Part shown: piece after piece, positions 52,757-62,204 of the stretch
How the letters are laid out: the number at the start of each line of letters is the position of its first letter
How positions within the stretch are numbered: position 1 is the stretch's first letter
Program-made: the position numbers and the translations under genes
Assembly: GCA_033782935.1 (NCBI GenBank)
Contig: JAWQEG010004756.1
Location: 7,501 to 71,500, forward strand
Direction: 5' to 3'
DNA from: Petrolisthes cinctipes
Lineage: Eukaryota > Arthropoda > Malacostraca > Decapoda > Porcellanidae
DNA: 64,000 nt
Notes under the pieces: model-generated
Databases searched by the model: none
Told to the model about the DNA's origin: nothing
What the model saw: only the letters and a program-made list of their open reading frames with translations

Positions 52757-55700
52757 TATTATTATTAAAATACGATCGCAGGTTAGTTTCCACATAATTA
52801 TTGCGGGTTATAGATAAGAATATTGGTGGTGGTGGTGTTGTTGTTGTTGTAGTTGTCGAAGGTGTGGTACTGATTATTATTATTATTATTATTATTAAAA
52901 TACGATCGCAGGTTAGTTTCCACATATTGTATTGAGGTTTATAGACGAGAATATTGGTGGTGGTGGTGGTGTTGTCATTGAAGGTGTGGTACTGATTATT
53001 ATTATTATTATTATTATTATTAAAATAAACCAGAGACACAAAGCTGATACAGTCATCGTACCAGTACTACACTATTGTATGTAAGAATGTCATGGTGTTG
53101 ATTATGGTGTGGTACAATACTATGGCTATGTAGTGTGTTAAGGGGGTGTGGGAGTAGGGGACAGGCTTGGGGGGGGGTGCAGGAATAGGGGGACAGACTT
53201 GGGGTGGGTAGAAAGCCTATCCCCTACTCCCACACACCCCTGAACCTCCCCCTAAGCTTGTCCCCTTACTCCCGCACCACCCAAAACCCCCCCCCAAGCC
53301 TGTCCCCCTACTCTTGCACCCCCCTAAACCCCCCCCAAGCCTGTCCCCCTATTCCCGCACCCCCCTTAAACACTTAATAGAATCCAGTTTTGTTTTGTTA
53401 TTATTTTAGGTTCTGTGCTCGTCAAGGTTGGGGTCATACTCAGTTAATAGATTCCAGTTTTGTTTTATCATTTTAGGTTCTGTGCTCGTCAAGGTTGGGG
53501 TCATCCTCAGTTACTCCTCATCCTTCCTCCGCCTCACCAAACTGACAAACTGAGCGTTGGACTGAACCAGAAACAGTTGTCTGGCCGAGAACACGTGGTC
53601 CTTGCCTCCACCACACACCTCTCAGCTGCCGTCGTACTGGCCTGGTTGTCGGAGCAGATCTTGTCACGCATCCCGACCATTCACGATTTGAACACTTTGG
53701 AAAATGTCTGGCTAAATGTCACCCATGTTAGTCAGAAAAAGGTGGGTTGGAGCAGTTTAATTAAGGGACCACACTGTGTTGTAATGAGATAATTGGTGTA
53801 ATACGAGTCCTTCAAATATTGCCACGAAACACACACACCCATATGGAAGGAGCTTGTTTCGTGGCATGGTCAGGAGGAATCAGAAGCCTCCAATTTTCAT
53901 ACACGATCACAGGGTCCTTAAGGGGATAGTATATTTTTAGTACATTATAGTGCCTTGATTCCTCCAAAGTATACCAGGAAACAGGACTAAAATTAACAAA
54001 AATAAGGATGGCCAGTTGCTTGGAATAGTTGGAAGGAATCAGTTGCTCCAAATTTACCAACACTGTACTATTTCCTTAACTTTTCACTCTTGATCTGAAC
54101 CTCAGTAGTTAGATAAAAAGAAATTTACATATTTATAGTCAGAACATTTAACTTGAGTCCAAACGATTGATTAGTCATTCCATAATATTGGTACACTTGC
54201 AATCCAAAATTTGTATCCAGGTCTTGTTGAAGTTTCGAATCATTTGACATACTAGTGAACCAATTACAAGGCTTATCCTGTTTTATATTTGCTTGAGTTC
54301 GCTTAACACTCGATCAGGCTATTTGAAGCAAGCCTGGATATATATTTTGGATTGCGAGTGTACCTTATCAGGCCAAAAATTTGTATATCGGTGAGGCTTT
54401 ACAAAATAACAACACTGGTATGATTCATATTTGCTGATTCCTCTCACAACCTAACTCATTTTGTGACTCTCTGCCTCTCTTCTTTGTCACACAGATTCCC
54501 CACATGGTGTACATATCAGAGCTGGTGAGTCCTCCCTTACTGTTGGCTACACTGGGTCTGCGTCTTTCCTCACGTATCAAACTAGCAGCAGTCTCGACCA
54601 AGAAGGAGGAGAAGGAACAGGTGAGTTGTCTTTAATCTGTATATAAATAGAATAGAAGGATCGTGTTCCTAATCTAACCCCAAAATAGTTTCAGTTTTAT
54701 AGGTTAGTACAGTATCTGCTTCTTAAGAGAAAATCATAGCCACTAAAATGCTGAAAACCAATGTTTGAATATCCTATTGACAAATTCATTAGAGTTATCC
54801 AAAGTAAATAATGTACAGTACTGGCCATTTTGATGGTTTGATGAATGAGGGGATTGGAGGTGAGGCGATGGTGACATGTATGGGGATGGAGGCAGGTGGT
54901 AGACAACAGGGTGTACAGGGCATACAATAGGGTTGATAGGAGAGCTATGACAGAGGTGTTGAGAATTTATGGTGTTGGGGGGGTCTTTGCTGAAAGGCAT
55001 TGAGGCCTTTTATGCAGGTGCAAAAGCATGTGTACAGGGAGAGGGTGATCTAAGTGAGAGTTTTAATATTAGTGTAGGGCTGAGACAGGGATGTGTTATG
55101 TCACCATGGCTATTCAAGATTTATATGGATGGTTGTGGCCATCCCCTTGGGGGGAGTTCCCGGAGGAAACGAGGCGTCAGAGCTTTAGAGATATAGATAG
55201 ATAGATAGATAGATATGATAAATTTTAAGGGTGACATTATATTTCTTATTTTCAGATTTCACGGATTTTGAAGAAGTCTGGGTTTAGTGGCAGCCTCCCC
55301 AACCTGGCAGTGGTCACACCTGAGGGAGTAACATCATACGGAGGGAAGAAAGGAGAATCTTTCACCCACCCAGCCTTACATTTCTACATTTGTTCCCTTC
55401 AGCCACATATGAATGACACTTTCCTCATCTCACTTTTGGTGGCAAATCTCTTAGCGGTGGCAGACTTTTTCTACTTTCTCGACTTGAGGGTTCGGGCTTG
55501 GAAACAGTTTGTGACCACCTTCACCAGGACTATCATGTACAATGTTACTGTGTTCTTATTGTGGCTTGCTGTTACAGCATTGTTGAAGTTTCCCATTGGT
55601 AACAACATATTACAGTCAGGGTCTTGGCTGATTACTTCCCTCAATTCTTCATGGGTGTTTAGTCAGGTCAGGTACCACTGGTTAATGATAGAGAGTCAAA

Positions 55701-56623
55701 CCATAATATTTTGGGCCTCCACGTTGATCTTTTGTGCCATCATCTTGGCCTGGAGGAATATAATAGTGAGTGGGACCCAAGACCCAGAAGATTCAGACAC
55801 CAGTTGGTGGAGTATATTCCCTATGGACTCTTACCTTGTCAATGTACTTTTCCGCCCCATGAGTTCCCTGTCCCGTCCCAGACCTTCACAGGACCTTGAT
55901 CTGGAAGAGAGTATGGAACGTCTCATCCAACGCCTGGCCACACCGGACCTCTGGCTCCATCCAGTCATACCCACTGACTACATGAAAGATCTGCCCATGT
56001 GGAGGTATGATGGATGGGGAAATGAAGATGATCTCAAGTCAGAAAGTGAGACAGATGTTGATAGTGTGAGTGAAAATGAGAACGATAACTTGCTAGATTC
56101 TCACGCCTGTTGTCAGGATTACAACTGTAGGTTATGTGAGCTCTGGACTACAGTTAAAGAAATATATGTGTGCCATAGATGTGCTATCCTCAAACGAAAA
56201 CTAGAGAGACAATATATGCGTTATAGAGAAATAGACCTTGTGGATCATCAGAATGCCACTTATGAAAAACTATTAAAAGTGTGTGAAAACTGCTGCAAGA
56301 CACGTAAGCAATCCAACACAGACAACAACACCAGACCAGTAAACAAATGTCGTGGTCCCAGCTGGCTCCTGTCACCACAAAGACTCACTGAACTCAAATG
56401 GACCGCCCCAACATATGCCATTGAAAGTCGGATTTGTGCCATCTGTTTAGGTCGATACAGATGGTCAGCTGTGTTATGTGGCTTACCATGTGGACATAAC
56501 TATCACCATGCATGTATTACAGAATGGTTACTTAAGGATAACCATCATTGTCCTACCTGTAGATGGCCTTCATATAAGACTAAAGTAGCCAGTGTTTCAT
56601 ACCATCACCAACATGAAGAATGA
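50221..56623 (+). CDS. RNF103: RNF103-type RING-H2 E3 ubiquitin ligase (7 exons)
   Basis: This entry is the gene span. Exons 1-7 join in phase to about 748 codons, ATG 50221 to TGA 56621-56623; vertebrate RNF103 (KF-1) is about 685 residues. In the vertebrate family this is an ER-membrane E3 ligase in ER-associated degradation. Visible here: an N-terminal hydrophobic segment (residues about 6-25), a long luminal-type region, three or so membrane segments (about 348-369, 386-405, 442-460), the block RLATPDLWLHPVIPTDYMKD LPMWR (from about 519) that is nearly identical in vertebrates, an acidic stretch, a Cys-rich region (578-640), and a RING-H2 (687-728; C-x2-C, C-x-H-x2-H-x2-C, C-x2-C) followed by RWPSYK. 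All eight zinc ligands are present, so it should be active. The ATG chosen is preceded in frame by GTGAAG and stop-free sequence of only two codons; MW at the start agrees with the vertebrate protein. The gene is intron-rich with several splice-site duplications (see findings). Confidence 0.95.
50362..50871. mobile_element. G/C-palindromic TTAA element, family G copy 6 (RNF103 intron 1)
   Basis: TTAAGGGGGTGCGGGAATAA opens about nine G-rich units, the turn is at about 50725 (TTTCTACCCCC), then three C-rich units and TTAA at 50868-50871. It fills most of intron 1 and ends 34 bp before exon 2. Confidence 0.9.
50906..51026 (+). CDS. RNF103: RNF103 exon 2
   Basis: The acceptor is TTTTTCCTTGACAG and the donor GAGTCAG|GTAATG; 121 bp, ending after one base. 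VVNPLRNLSVSQIRMLLEVR GIQYTAVLEKPEMINLLQES is the SAP-like helix-turn segment found at this point in RNF103 (LR..LE.RG..Y). The donor lies inside a tandem array. Confidence 0.95.
51020..51600. repeat. Tandem array of about 80 bp, starting inside exon 2
   Basis: Unit: GAGTCAGGTAATGAATGAAT G, TTTGGTAATTAAATAGGTGA TG, AAGGGATATT. About eight copies; the first GAGTCAG is the last seven bases of exon 2. Donor-like copies are at about 51103, 51187, 51271 (T variant), 51350, 51429, 51504 and 51584. Confidence 0.93.
51775..51869 (+). CDS. RNF103: RNF103 exon 3
   Basis: The acceptor is TTTGTACCTTACAG and the donor CAG|GTATTG; two bases complete Gly, and the exon ends in phase 0. It reads SVQYGELYSKEQNPEAGSPL EISRKEDFYEQ; (G)ELYS and FYE are shared with vertebrate RNF103. 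A T34 run lies in intron 2 before it. Confidence 0.93.
51935..52415. mobile_element. G-rich element, family G copy 7, one-sided (intron 3)
   Basis: TTAATGGGGTTTAGGAATAG starts about eleven G-rich units (GGGACAGGCTTGGGGG, GGTGCGGGAGTAGG) with no C-rich half; it ends at GGGGGTGTATAAGG. This is probably a copy that lost its second arm. Confidence 0.8.
52472..52635 (+). CDS. RNF103: RNF103 exon 4
   Basis: The acceptor is TACATGTTTCAG and the donor CGCAG|GTTAGT; phase 0 to phase 2. VDDEDETVWVVEVVPGEGQY, then RLLDDRTWRSLTPKLQALHV and GSAVLFCQYDR. The VWxVxV and (F/V)xTGxFxCxxD-like pattern recalls the thioredoxin-fold-like luminal part of RNF103. Confidence 0.92.
52625..53028. repeat. Triplicated block carrying exon 4's donor
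   Basis: TACGATCGCAG|GTTAGTTTCC ACATA, then AAGAATATTRGTGGTGGTGG, GTTGTCGAAGGTGTGGTACT and (ATT)n occur three times (donors at 52636, 52782, 52912). The later copies contain the last 11 bases of exon 4. The unit also contains the left half of a family C hairpin; the matching right half is at 53047-53080. Confidence 0.93.
53047..53140. mobile_element. Family C remnant, split by element G8
   Basis: AGTCATCGTACCAGTACTAC, then TGTAAGAATGTCATGGTGTTG and GGTGTGGTACAATACTATGG up to the TTAA of G8. No continuation of the C element is recognised after 53369. Confidence 0.65.
53138..53369. mobile_element. G/C-palindromic TTAA element, family G copy 8 (intron 4)
   Basis: TTAAGGGGGTGTGGGAGTAG at the left, turn at about 53205 (GGGTGGGTAGAAAGCC), C-rich units, and CCCGCACCCCCCTTAA at the right. 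232 bp with TTAA at both ends; a good family reference. Confidence 0.92.
53374..53510. repeat. Tandem duplication covering exon 5 acceptor
   Basis: TTAATAGAWTCCAGTTTTGT TTTxTTATTTTAG|GTTCTGTG CTCGTCAAGGTTGGGGTCAT MCTCAG occurs at 53374-53443 and 53444-53510. Both copies have an acceptor. Using the first would run in frame into TAG at the second acceptor. Confidence 0.95.
53477..53741 (+). CDS. RNF103: RNF103 exon 5
   Basis: The acceptor is TATCATTTTAG and the donor AAG|GTGGGT; one base completes Arg, and it ends in phase 0. RFCARQGWGHPQLLLILPPP, then REHVVLASTTHLSAAVVLAW LSEQILSRIPTIHDLNTLEN VW. The RxxCxxxGWxxxxLxxxxP pattern and EH(V)..W.....SRI..I are shared with vertebrate RNF103. Confidence 0.95.
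53761..53921. mobile_element. TTAA MITE, family F copy 4
   Basis: TTAAGGGACCACACTGTGTT to CACGATCACAGGGTCCTTAA, 161 bp, lying 20 bp after exon 5. The right TTAA is shared with E copy 15. Confidence 0.85.
53918..54079. mobile_element. TTAA-flanked MITE, family E copy 15
   Basis: TTAAGGGGATAGTATATTTT to GTACTATTTCCTTAA, 162 bp. Arms CCTCCAAAGTATACCAGG and GAATAGTTGGAAGGAATC. Confidence 0.9.
54194..54360. mobile_element. TA-flanked MITE, family M
   Basis: CACTTGCAATCCAAAATTTG and its mirror ending GGATTGCGAGTG, 167 bp, TA on both sides, in intron 5. Confidence 0.88.
54495..54620 (+). CDS. RNF103: RNF103 exon 6
   Basis: The acceptor is CTTTGTCACACAG and the donor CAG|GTGAGT; phase 0, 42 codons: IPHMVYISELVSPPLLLATL GLRLSSRIKLAAVSTKKEEK EQ. 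It corresponds to the part of RNF103 where a PPAFxSALSIKFxGRVxF-like segment lies. Confidence 0.92.
54830..55225 (+). pseudogene. Internally deleted LINE remnant in RNF103 intron 6
   Basis: Frames across 54840-55200 give reverse-transcriptase fragments, clearest as AFYAGAKACVQGEGDLSESF NISVGLRQGCVMSPWLFKIY MDG (RT motif around RQGC..SP.LF). Directly after MDG comes CGHPLGGSSRRKRG..., typical of the extreme 3' end of such elements, then a (GATA)n tail at 55193-55216. The catalytic RT block and everything up to the 3' end are missing. Confidence 0.8.
55256..56623 (+). CDS. RNF103: RNF103 exon 7: membrane segments, WLHP block, RING-H2
   Basis: The acceptor is TTCTTATTTTCAG; phase 0; 455 codons plus TGA. 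It starts ISRILKKSGFSGSLPNLAVV TPEG and continues with CSLQPHMNDTFLISLLVANL L (first helix of the membrane part), two more hydrophobic segments, and RLATPDLWLHPVIPTDYMKD LPMWR. Next come an acidic stretch (SESETDVDSVSENENDN), the region CCQDYNCRLCELW...CHRC...CENCC, and the RING (genomic 56435-56560) with ICAICLG, LPCGHNYHHACI and CPTCRWPSYK. As in vertebrates the C-terminal half is one large exon. The alternative start TTG at 55268 is not used. Confidence 0.97.
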   Translation: MSRILKKSGFSGSLPNLAVVTPEGVTSYGGKKGESFTHPALHFYICSLQPHMNDTFLISLLVANLLAVADFFYFLDLRVRAWKQFVTTFTRTIMYNVTVFLLWLAVTALLKFPIGNNILQSGSWLITSLNSSWVFSQVRYHWLMIESQTIIFWASTLIFCAIILAWRNIIVSGTQDPEDSDTSWWSIFPMDSYLVNVLFRPMSSLSRPRPSQDLDLEESMERLIQRLATPDLWLHPVIPTDYMKDLPMWRYDGWGNEDDLKSESETDVDSVSENENDNLLDSHACCQDYNCRLCELWTTVKEIYVCHRCAILKRKLERQYMRYREIDLVDHQNATYEKLLKVCENCCKTRKQSNTDNNTRPVNKCRGPSWLLSPQRLTELKWTAPTYAIESRICAICLGRYRWSAVLCGLPCGHNYHHACITEWLLKDNHHCPTCRWPSYKTKVASVSYHHQHEE

Positions 56624-57254
56624 ACCTTAAATCTAATGTGATACATGATTCATTTGACACCAGAGTAACAAAAAGAAAATGTTGGATCAAGATCCTTTAT
56701 TCCAGTATTCTGCACAACAATGTTCAACCTTTTTTTGAAGTATCAGTTTCTTGACAAATTAAGATTAGAGTACAGTAGTTGATGCAGCATAATCATTTGA
56801 TCTCTACTACCAAAAAGTGTATTTGGAATAGATGTGATCACAGTCTAGTATTGTCCACCATCTCTAAGGCAGGATCTGGCAACTCCCTTAATAGTTAAAA
56901 CATTGTGATACACAAACTATCATGGTTTATTAATAATATTGGCACATAAACTTTGCTTCATATATAATACTGTTACTGTAAAGCCATGCCTCCTCCTTCA
57001 TACATCATCTCCACCATCTTTGAGGGAGTTTTCAGAAGCAGCTTTAATTATCAGTGAAGTGTACAGATACTGAAAGTTCCAATATCCTTTTAAGATGTTT
57101 GGCATTGTAACATAGCTCAGTACAAATCCAGTATGCAAGACTCTATAAGCTGAACTAAGCCTACTCATAGCTGTAAACAAAATGTGAAGATATTAATCAT
57201 AGCTTTAGTACATTTCATAAGTTGTAAGTCTATTTAGCATTAACCATATTACTC
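56624..57254 (+). other. RNF103 3' UTR and downstream unique sequence
   Basis: No reading frame or transposon is recognised. AATAAA at about 57629 (in AGTAATAAATTATT) is a possible polyadenylation signal, but it lies beyond element H2 and is unconfirmed. Confidence 0.45.
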
Positions 57255-57256
57255 TA

Positions 57257-57467
57257 CAGCCGAGCTCGTAAATTGGCGACCACGTACTTAGATGTTTATG
57301 CCATTTGAGCTGGTAACATTTATTTGGTGAGGTATCAGAGTAGTTGGAACATAGTAGAGTGACATGATACAATCTTTCACCTACAATGACACCTTCCCCA
57401 CACAGTGTTACCAGCTCAGATGACATAAACATCTAAGTACGTGGTCGCAAATTTACGAGCTCGGCTG
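57257..57467. mobile_element. TA-flanked MITE, family H copy 2
   Basis: CAGCCGAGCTCGTAAATTGG to AATTTACGAGCTCGGCTG, 211 bp, the same length as copy 1 and very similar throughout. TA duplicated. Confidence 0.93.
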
Positions 57468-57894
57468 TACCTCAGTGTAACAACTGTAGCATTGTGTCAA
57501 TTCATTCTTTCATACTTTTCTACAAGTACATCAACATGTAATTAAAATGTTTACACATTTATTTATATCATGAACAAAGAGAACCAATTTTATCCAGTAC
57601 TTTATATGCTGGAGTTTGACTGCTAGTAATAAATTATTTTATTATCAGTTTAAATAAGAGTAAACTGAACACTGCAGTAATTGGAAACCTTAACTTGTAG
57701 TTGCATTACCATATTGGAGACACTAGTCATCCAAAAATATCTTAATTATCTGTGATTTAGGACATGATCATTCCTCAAGTAGATTATAGGAAGTAAAATT
57801 AATGAAGTAGATAAATTTCAGTACATTCTTTGTGTGTTATAGGTTATGGATCTCTACAGTGCTTTCCTTTTCTCATTATCAGAAGTACTATAGC

Positions 57895-58150
57895 CTATCG
57901 GAAAACATTGGGTGTTATTCAATGAGGGACTGAATGTAAAATGATGTGGTGAATAATGAATAACACAAGCCTGGGAAAACATTGGGTGTTATTCAATGAG
58001 GGACTGAGTGTAAAATGAATAACAGAAACCTTGGAAAATATTGGGTGTTATTCAATGAGGGACTGAGTGTAAAATGATGTGGTGAATAATGAATAACACA
58101 AGCCTGGGAAAACATTTGGTGTTATTCAATGATGGACTGATGAGTGTAAC
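57895..58150. repeat. Tandem repeat of about 73 bp
   Basis: GGAAAACATTGGGTGTTATT CAATGAGGGACTGAGTGTAA AATGATGTGGTGAATAATGA ATAACACAAGCCT; four copies, some shortened. Similar phrases (TTCAATGAGGGACTGA) occur at about 42023, and in reverse near 6990. Confidence 0.92.
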
Positions 58151-58342
58151 CTAAAATGAAGTGTGTGTGGATACAAGTAATTATTCATTGTATATCGAAG
58201 GGTTTGCTGTATACTCATATATCTGTAACTGTATATGCATTGCTAATACTTATATTATTATGAACATGGCTTTCAACTACCATATCTTTATAATCAGAGC
58301 TTGTGTGTGTTGACAGAAGGTAGGAATTATTGAAGAGGAGTA

Positions 58343-58720
58343 TTAAGGGGATAATAATACACTTTTGGTACATTGGAGTGTAAAGCTCGATTCCCTCCAA
58401 AGTATGTCAGGAAACAGAGAATAGTTTGGAGGAATCATTTGCTCCATAATTACCACCAACAACATGAATATAAAGGTGTGTTGTTGTTGCTTGGAATAGT
58501 TTGGGGGAATCATTTGCTCCAGATTTACCAACAACAACACAAATATAATGGTGTTCTGTTGTTGCTTGGAATAGTTTGGAGGAATCAGTTGCTTCAAATT
58601 TACAACCAAACAACACTAATATAAAGGTGTTCTGTTGTTGCTTGGAATAGTTTGGAGGAATCAGTTACTCCATAATTATCACCAACAACAACAACAATGT
58701 ATTATATTATATCCCTTTAA
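58343..58720. mobile_element. TTAA MITE, family E copy 16, with amplified arm
   Basis: TTAAGGGGATAATAATACAC at the left and TTATATCCCTTTAA at the right. The arm unit GGTGTTCTGTTGTTGCTTGG AATAGTTTGGAGGAATCA plus GCTCCATAATTACCACCAAC AACA is present four times (about 74-80 bp apart). Confidence 0.88.
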
Positions 58721-59499
58721 TTAATGTGATTTATCTGATAGAGAGTAAGCAAATGTCTGTTGTGTTGGCTCCGTGAATGTTATACAAAGTTACTATCATT
58801 GTCATCACACATTACCCAAAACATTATTATTATTATTATTATTATTATTATGACGTGTGACAATGTATAGTGAAGAGACAACTGTGTGTGTATTGTTTTA
58901 TATTTTTTATTTATTTTTATTAGCCAGAGTTATAATCAGTGTAATTTTAACTTTATGTGGTTGGTTGTCTCTTTAATCCATGTTTTATTTTTATTATTAT
59001 TTTATTCTTTGTTGATGTTTATTAGTCCAGTACTCATATTCCAATTCATGAAGAATAATATTGTGATTTTGAATTTCTGTGATGTAAATTGATTTCTGAA
59101 GTTAGTTTTTTTTTATTTTGAAATATACAATTAAAGTAAAATAGGATGAAGATAGCAATTCATTATTCTTATTATTATAGGATGCCAAAAAATATGTATG
59201 ATTTCTCAGTCCTCTAAATATATATATATATATATACATAATTATATACAGTACAGTGCTGTATAATAAAGTAGGATTATACAGTACATACATAGTTTGA
59301 AATATTAGGACTGTATTTCATTGTAACCTTAAATTATATTATATTATCCCAACATCTTTATAAACCAGCAGCAGTAATTTTCAAACTGTTTACATTTCTC
59401 GATTCCGTCTTTACTGAACAAAGTGCTTAATTATTTATAGTGGAGATATTAATTTAGGGACTAATAAGAAGGGATTAAATCAGGAGGTATGTGGTTGAG

Positions 59500-60250
59500 A
59501 GTTAATATTCACTTTAATTTTTTTTTTTATATATATTTGTTTGTTTTTTATTAATTGTTTGTTTTTTATTATTTGTTTGTTTATTATTATTTCTTTGTTT
59601 ATATATTTGTTTATTATTATTTGTTTGTTTTTTATTATATGTTTGTTTATATATTTGTTTGTATAAAAATTATTTGTTTGTTTATTATTATTATTTGTTT
59701 GTTTATTATTATTTGTTTGTTTATTATTATTTGTTTGTTTATATATTTGTTTGTTTGTTTATATATTTGTTTGCTTATATATTTATTTATTTGTTTATTT
59801 ATTTATTTATACTGTAAATTAAATTTTTTTTTTTCGGGTATTGAGCACCTTCACTTTTTTATTTACATATTTTTTTTTTTTTCTTTTTTTGTTGAGCATA
59901 GAGCACTGGCACTTTATTATTATATGATAATTTATATGTTTTTATTTCAAGTATTGAGTACCTTCACCCTTTTATTTGTTTCTTTGTTTGTATATTTGTT
60001 TTTATTTTGAGTATTGAGCACCTTCACCCTTATATTTATTTGTTTGTTTGTTTATGTCGAGTTTTATTTGTTTTTATTTTGGGATATAGAGCACCTTTAC
60101 TTCTTTATTTATTTTTTATTATTATTTTTTTTTTCGAGTACAGACCACCACTTAATCTTTATTTGTTTTTATATTTTGAGTATATTTGTTTGTTTAATTA
60201 ATTGTTTTTTAATTCGAGTATAGAGCTCCTTCACTTTATTATTATTTGTG
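59500..60250. repeat. TTTG/TTA-rich tandem repeats with GAGTATTGAGCACCTTCAC
   Basis: TTATTATTTGTTTGTT runs, then about seven degenerate copies of TATTTTGAGTATTGAGCACC TTCAC. Phe/Leu/Tyr frames are artefacts. Confidence 0.9.
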
Positions 60251-60379
60251 TGGGTTGAGTTGATTTTTATTCATTAATTCATAGATCACCTAATTTTCGA
60301 ACCAACAGTATTAATTAACTTTTTGTGTAAGACTGTTGTACCCTTTGTCCTACATTGGGGGCAAAGACTAGAATAGATG

Positions 60380-60725
60380 TTGGGGTGGGTTAGGGGGGGA
60401 TGGGGGGAAGGGTAATAGTGGTGGGGGGGATAAGGGGAAGGGTAATAGTGGGGGGGGTTTTGGGGGGTAGGGGAAAGGGTAATGTTGGGGGGGATGGAGG
60501 GAAGGGTGGGGGTTGTGGGGGGGTGATGGGGGGAAGGGTAATGGTGGGGTTTGTGGGGGGGATGGAGGGAATGGTAATGGTGGGGGGGGGGGATGGAGGA
60601 AAGGGAAATGGTGGGGGTTGTGGGGGGGGATAGGGGAAGAGTAATGGTGGGGTTGGGGGGATGGAGGGAAGGGTAGTGGGGGGGGGGTGGAGGGAATGGG
60701 GGAAAGGATAATGGGGGGGGGCAGG
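60380..60725. repeat. G-rich minisatellite (about 35 bp)
   Basis: GGGGGGATGGAGGGAAGGGT AATGGTGGGGGT-type units, about ten copies, all G on the + strand. It differs from family G (no GACAGGCTT, no palindrome) and has strong quadruplex potential. Confidence 0.92.
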
Positions 60726-60762
60726 ATATTAATATAAGGGAGACTCATTACACAATTAAGTA

Positions 60763-60936
60763 CAGTCACGAGAATTAATCAGCATTCAGCAGGTGTGCTT
60801 TGAATACCTATAGAGACAGTAATTTAATCATTGCACAATTATAAGATTCTCCATTGGAATTATTTCGTTGATGAATAATTTGGACTGTTCAAAGCTTAAA
60901 TTTAACCTGCTGTATACTTATTGGTGCTCGTGACTG
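60763..60936. mobile_element. TA-flanked MITE, family A copy 3
   Basis: CAGTCACGAGAATTAATCAG to ATTGGTGCTCGTGACTG, 174 bp, TA duplicated. The ends have diverged more than in the other copies. Confidence 0.88.
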
Positions 60937-60939
60937 TAC

Positions 60940-62200
60940 AATACACGTTTAGGCTTATTATTATTTAGGCTATATCCTTGTAAAAATATGATAGATGATT
61001 ATTACACAGGCACACGTTTGAGAATAAATATTGTTGGGGATAATCATTACAAAAATTTCTATGCCCAGCTACTTAATTGTTCTCATTTGTAATAATATAC
61101 AGTAATTAAAAGATATATATATTCATTACATAAGCACATGTCATCTTGTGCTAGTTCTCAAAGTAATTATATATTAGGGATAATCAAACAAGCACATTCA
61201 ATATACAGCACTACAATATATCCAGATAACAAATGGATATATTTTATAGTTACTTTTAATTCTCCGATAATCATTTCACGATTGAGCCTGTGAAACATAT
61301 TATTATTAATTTATTATTATTTTGTGGTTCATGACTTTGCATAATTATGAGGCAACACTACGTACGGTGCTTTTAAATATTGATGACTATTTTTTTTTTT
61401 TTTTTTTTTTTAGAATCTATTATGTCCCTCCTTTCCTTTGTGCTTGCTAAGTTGCTACCTCATCACTTTTCCTAGTCCAAGTTTTTTTTATAGTTTCCTA
61501 GTTCCAGGCCAATGGATCTCTTTCACCATCATGTGAAATAACTCTTTTAGGATCTATATGTCGCAAAGCATCAGTATTATTATGGACATGATGAATTTTA
61601 ACTGAGGTATATTATTGAAATCTATAATGGGTAAACGAATGGATACCTAAAATGGAGATGAACTATATATTACGTACAATAATTGACTTTTTACAAATGT
61701 TAGGAAGTCCCCATGAGTAAAATCTTTATTGTGCCAGTCTGTTTGTTGCGAGTCTAAAATAAGAGGCTAAAGTCAGTAAGTAGGAATTTATTGCTTTTGG
61801 GAAACGTATGTAATGTGGCAGTTTATGTGATTTGATGATAATAGCATTAAATCACATGAATATGCAGAAAACATTGCTATTTCTCTCTTGTTACTTAAAA
61901 AAAAAACCTAATGGGAGAAGCGCAGTGATCAATATATAAATGATTTAGTGAAGGTGTTGCCGCGTTGGTAATTCATGACATAAAACACGGCATATATATG
62001 ACATAAAGCAGGCATGGGGACCGGAAAAGCATGAATTTCAATGTCAAGGCATTCTTTCACCACTTGGGTCAGGTCTAAGAATCATGACAACAATCGGTGA
62101 CACAAACCAATTCCAGACAAAGGATCGGGGGTCAAAACATAGAATCGGATTGTATGTATAAGACGATTGGATGGAGTTTAAGGGGATCGGATGTGTTTTG
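60940..62200. other. AT-rich unique sequence
   Basis: No gene or transposon is seen. It has T22 at about 61391-61412 and a weak repeat of TATTAGGGATAATCA / GGGGATAATCATTAC at 61030-61190. Confidence 0.5.
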
Positions 62201-62204
62201 TTAT

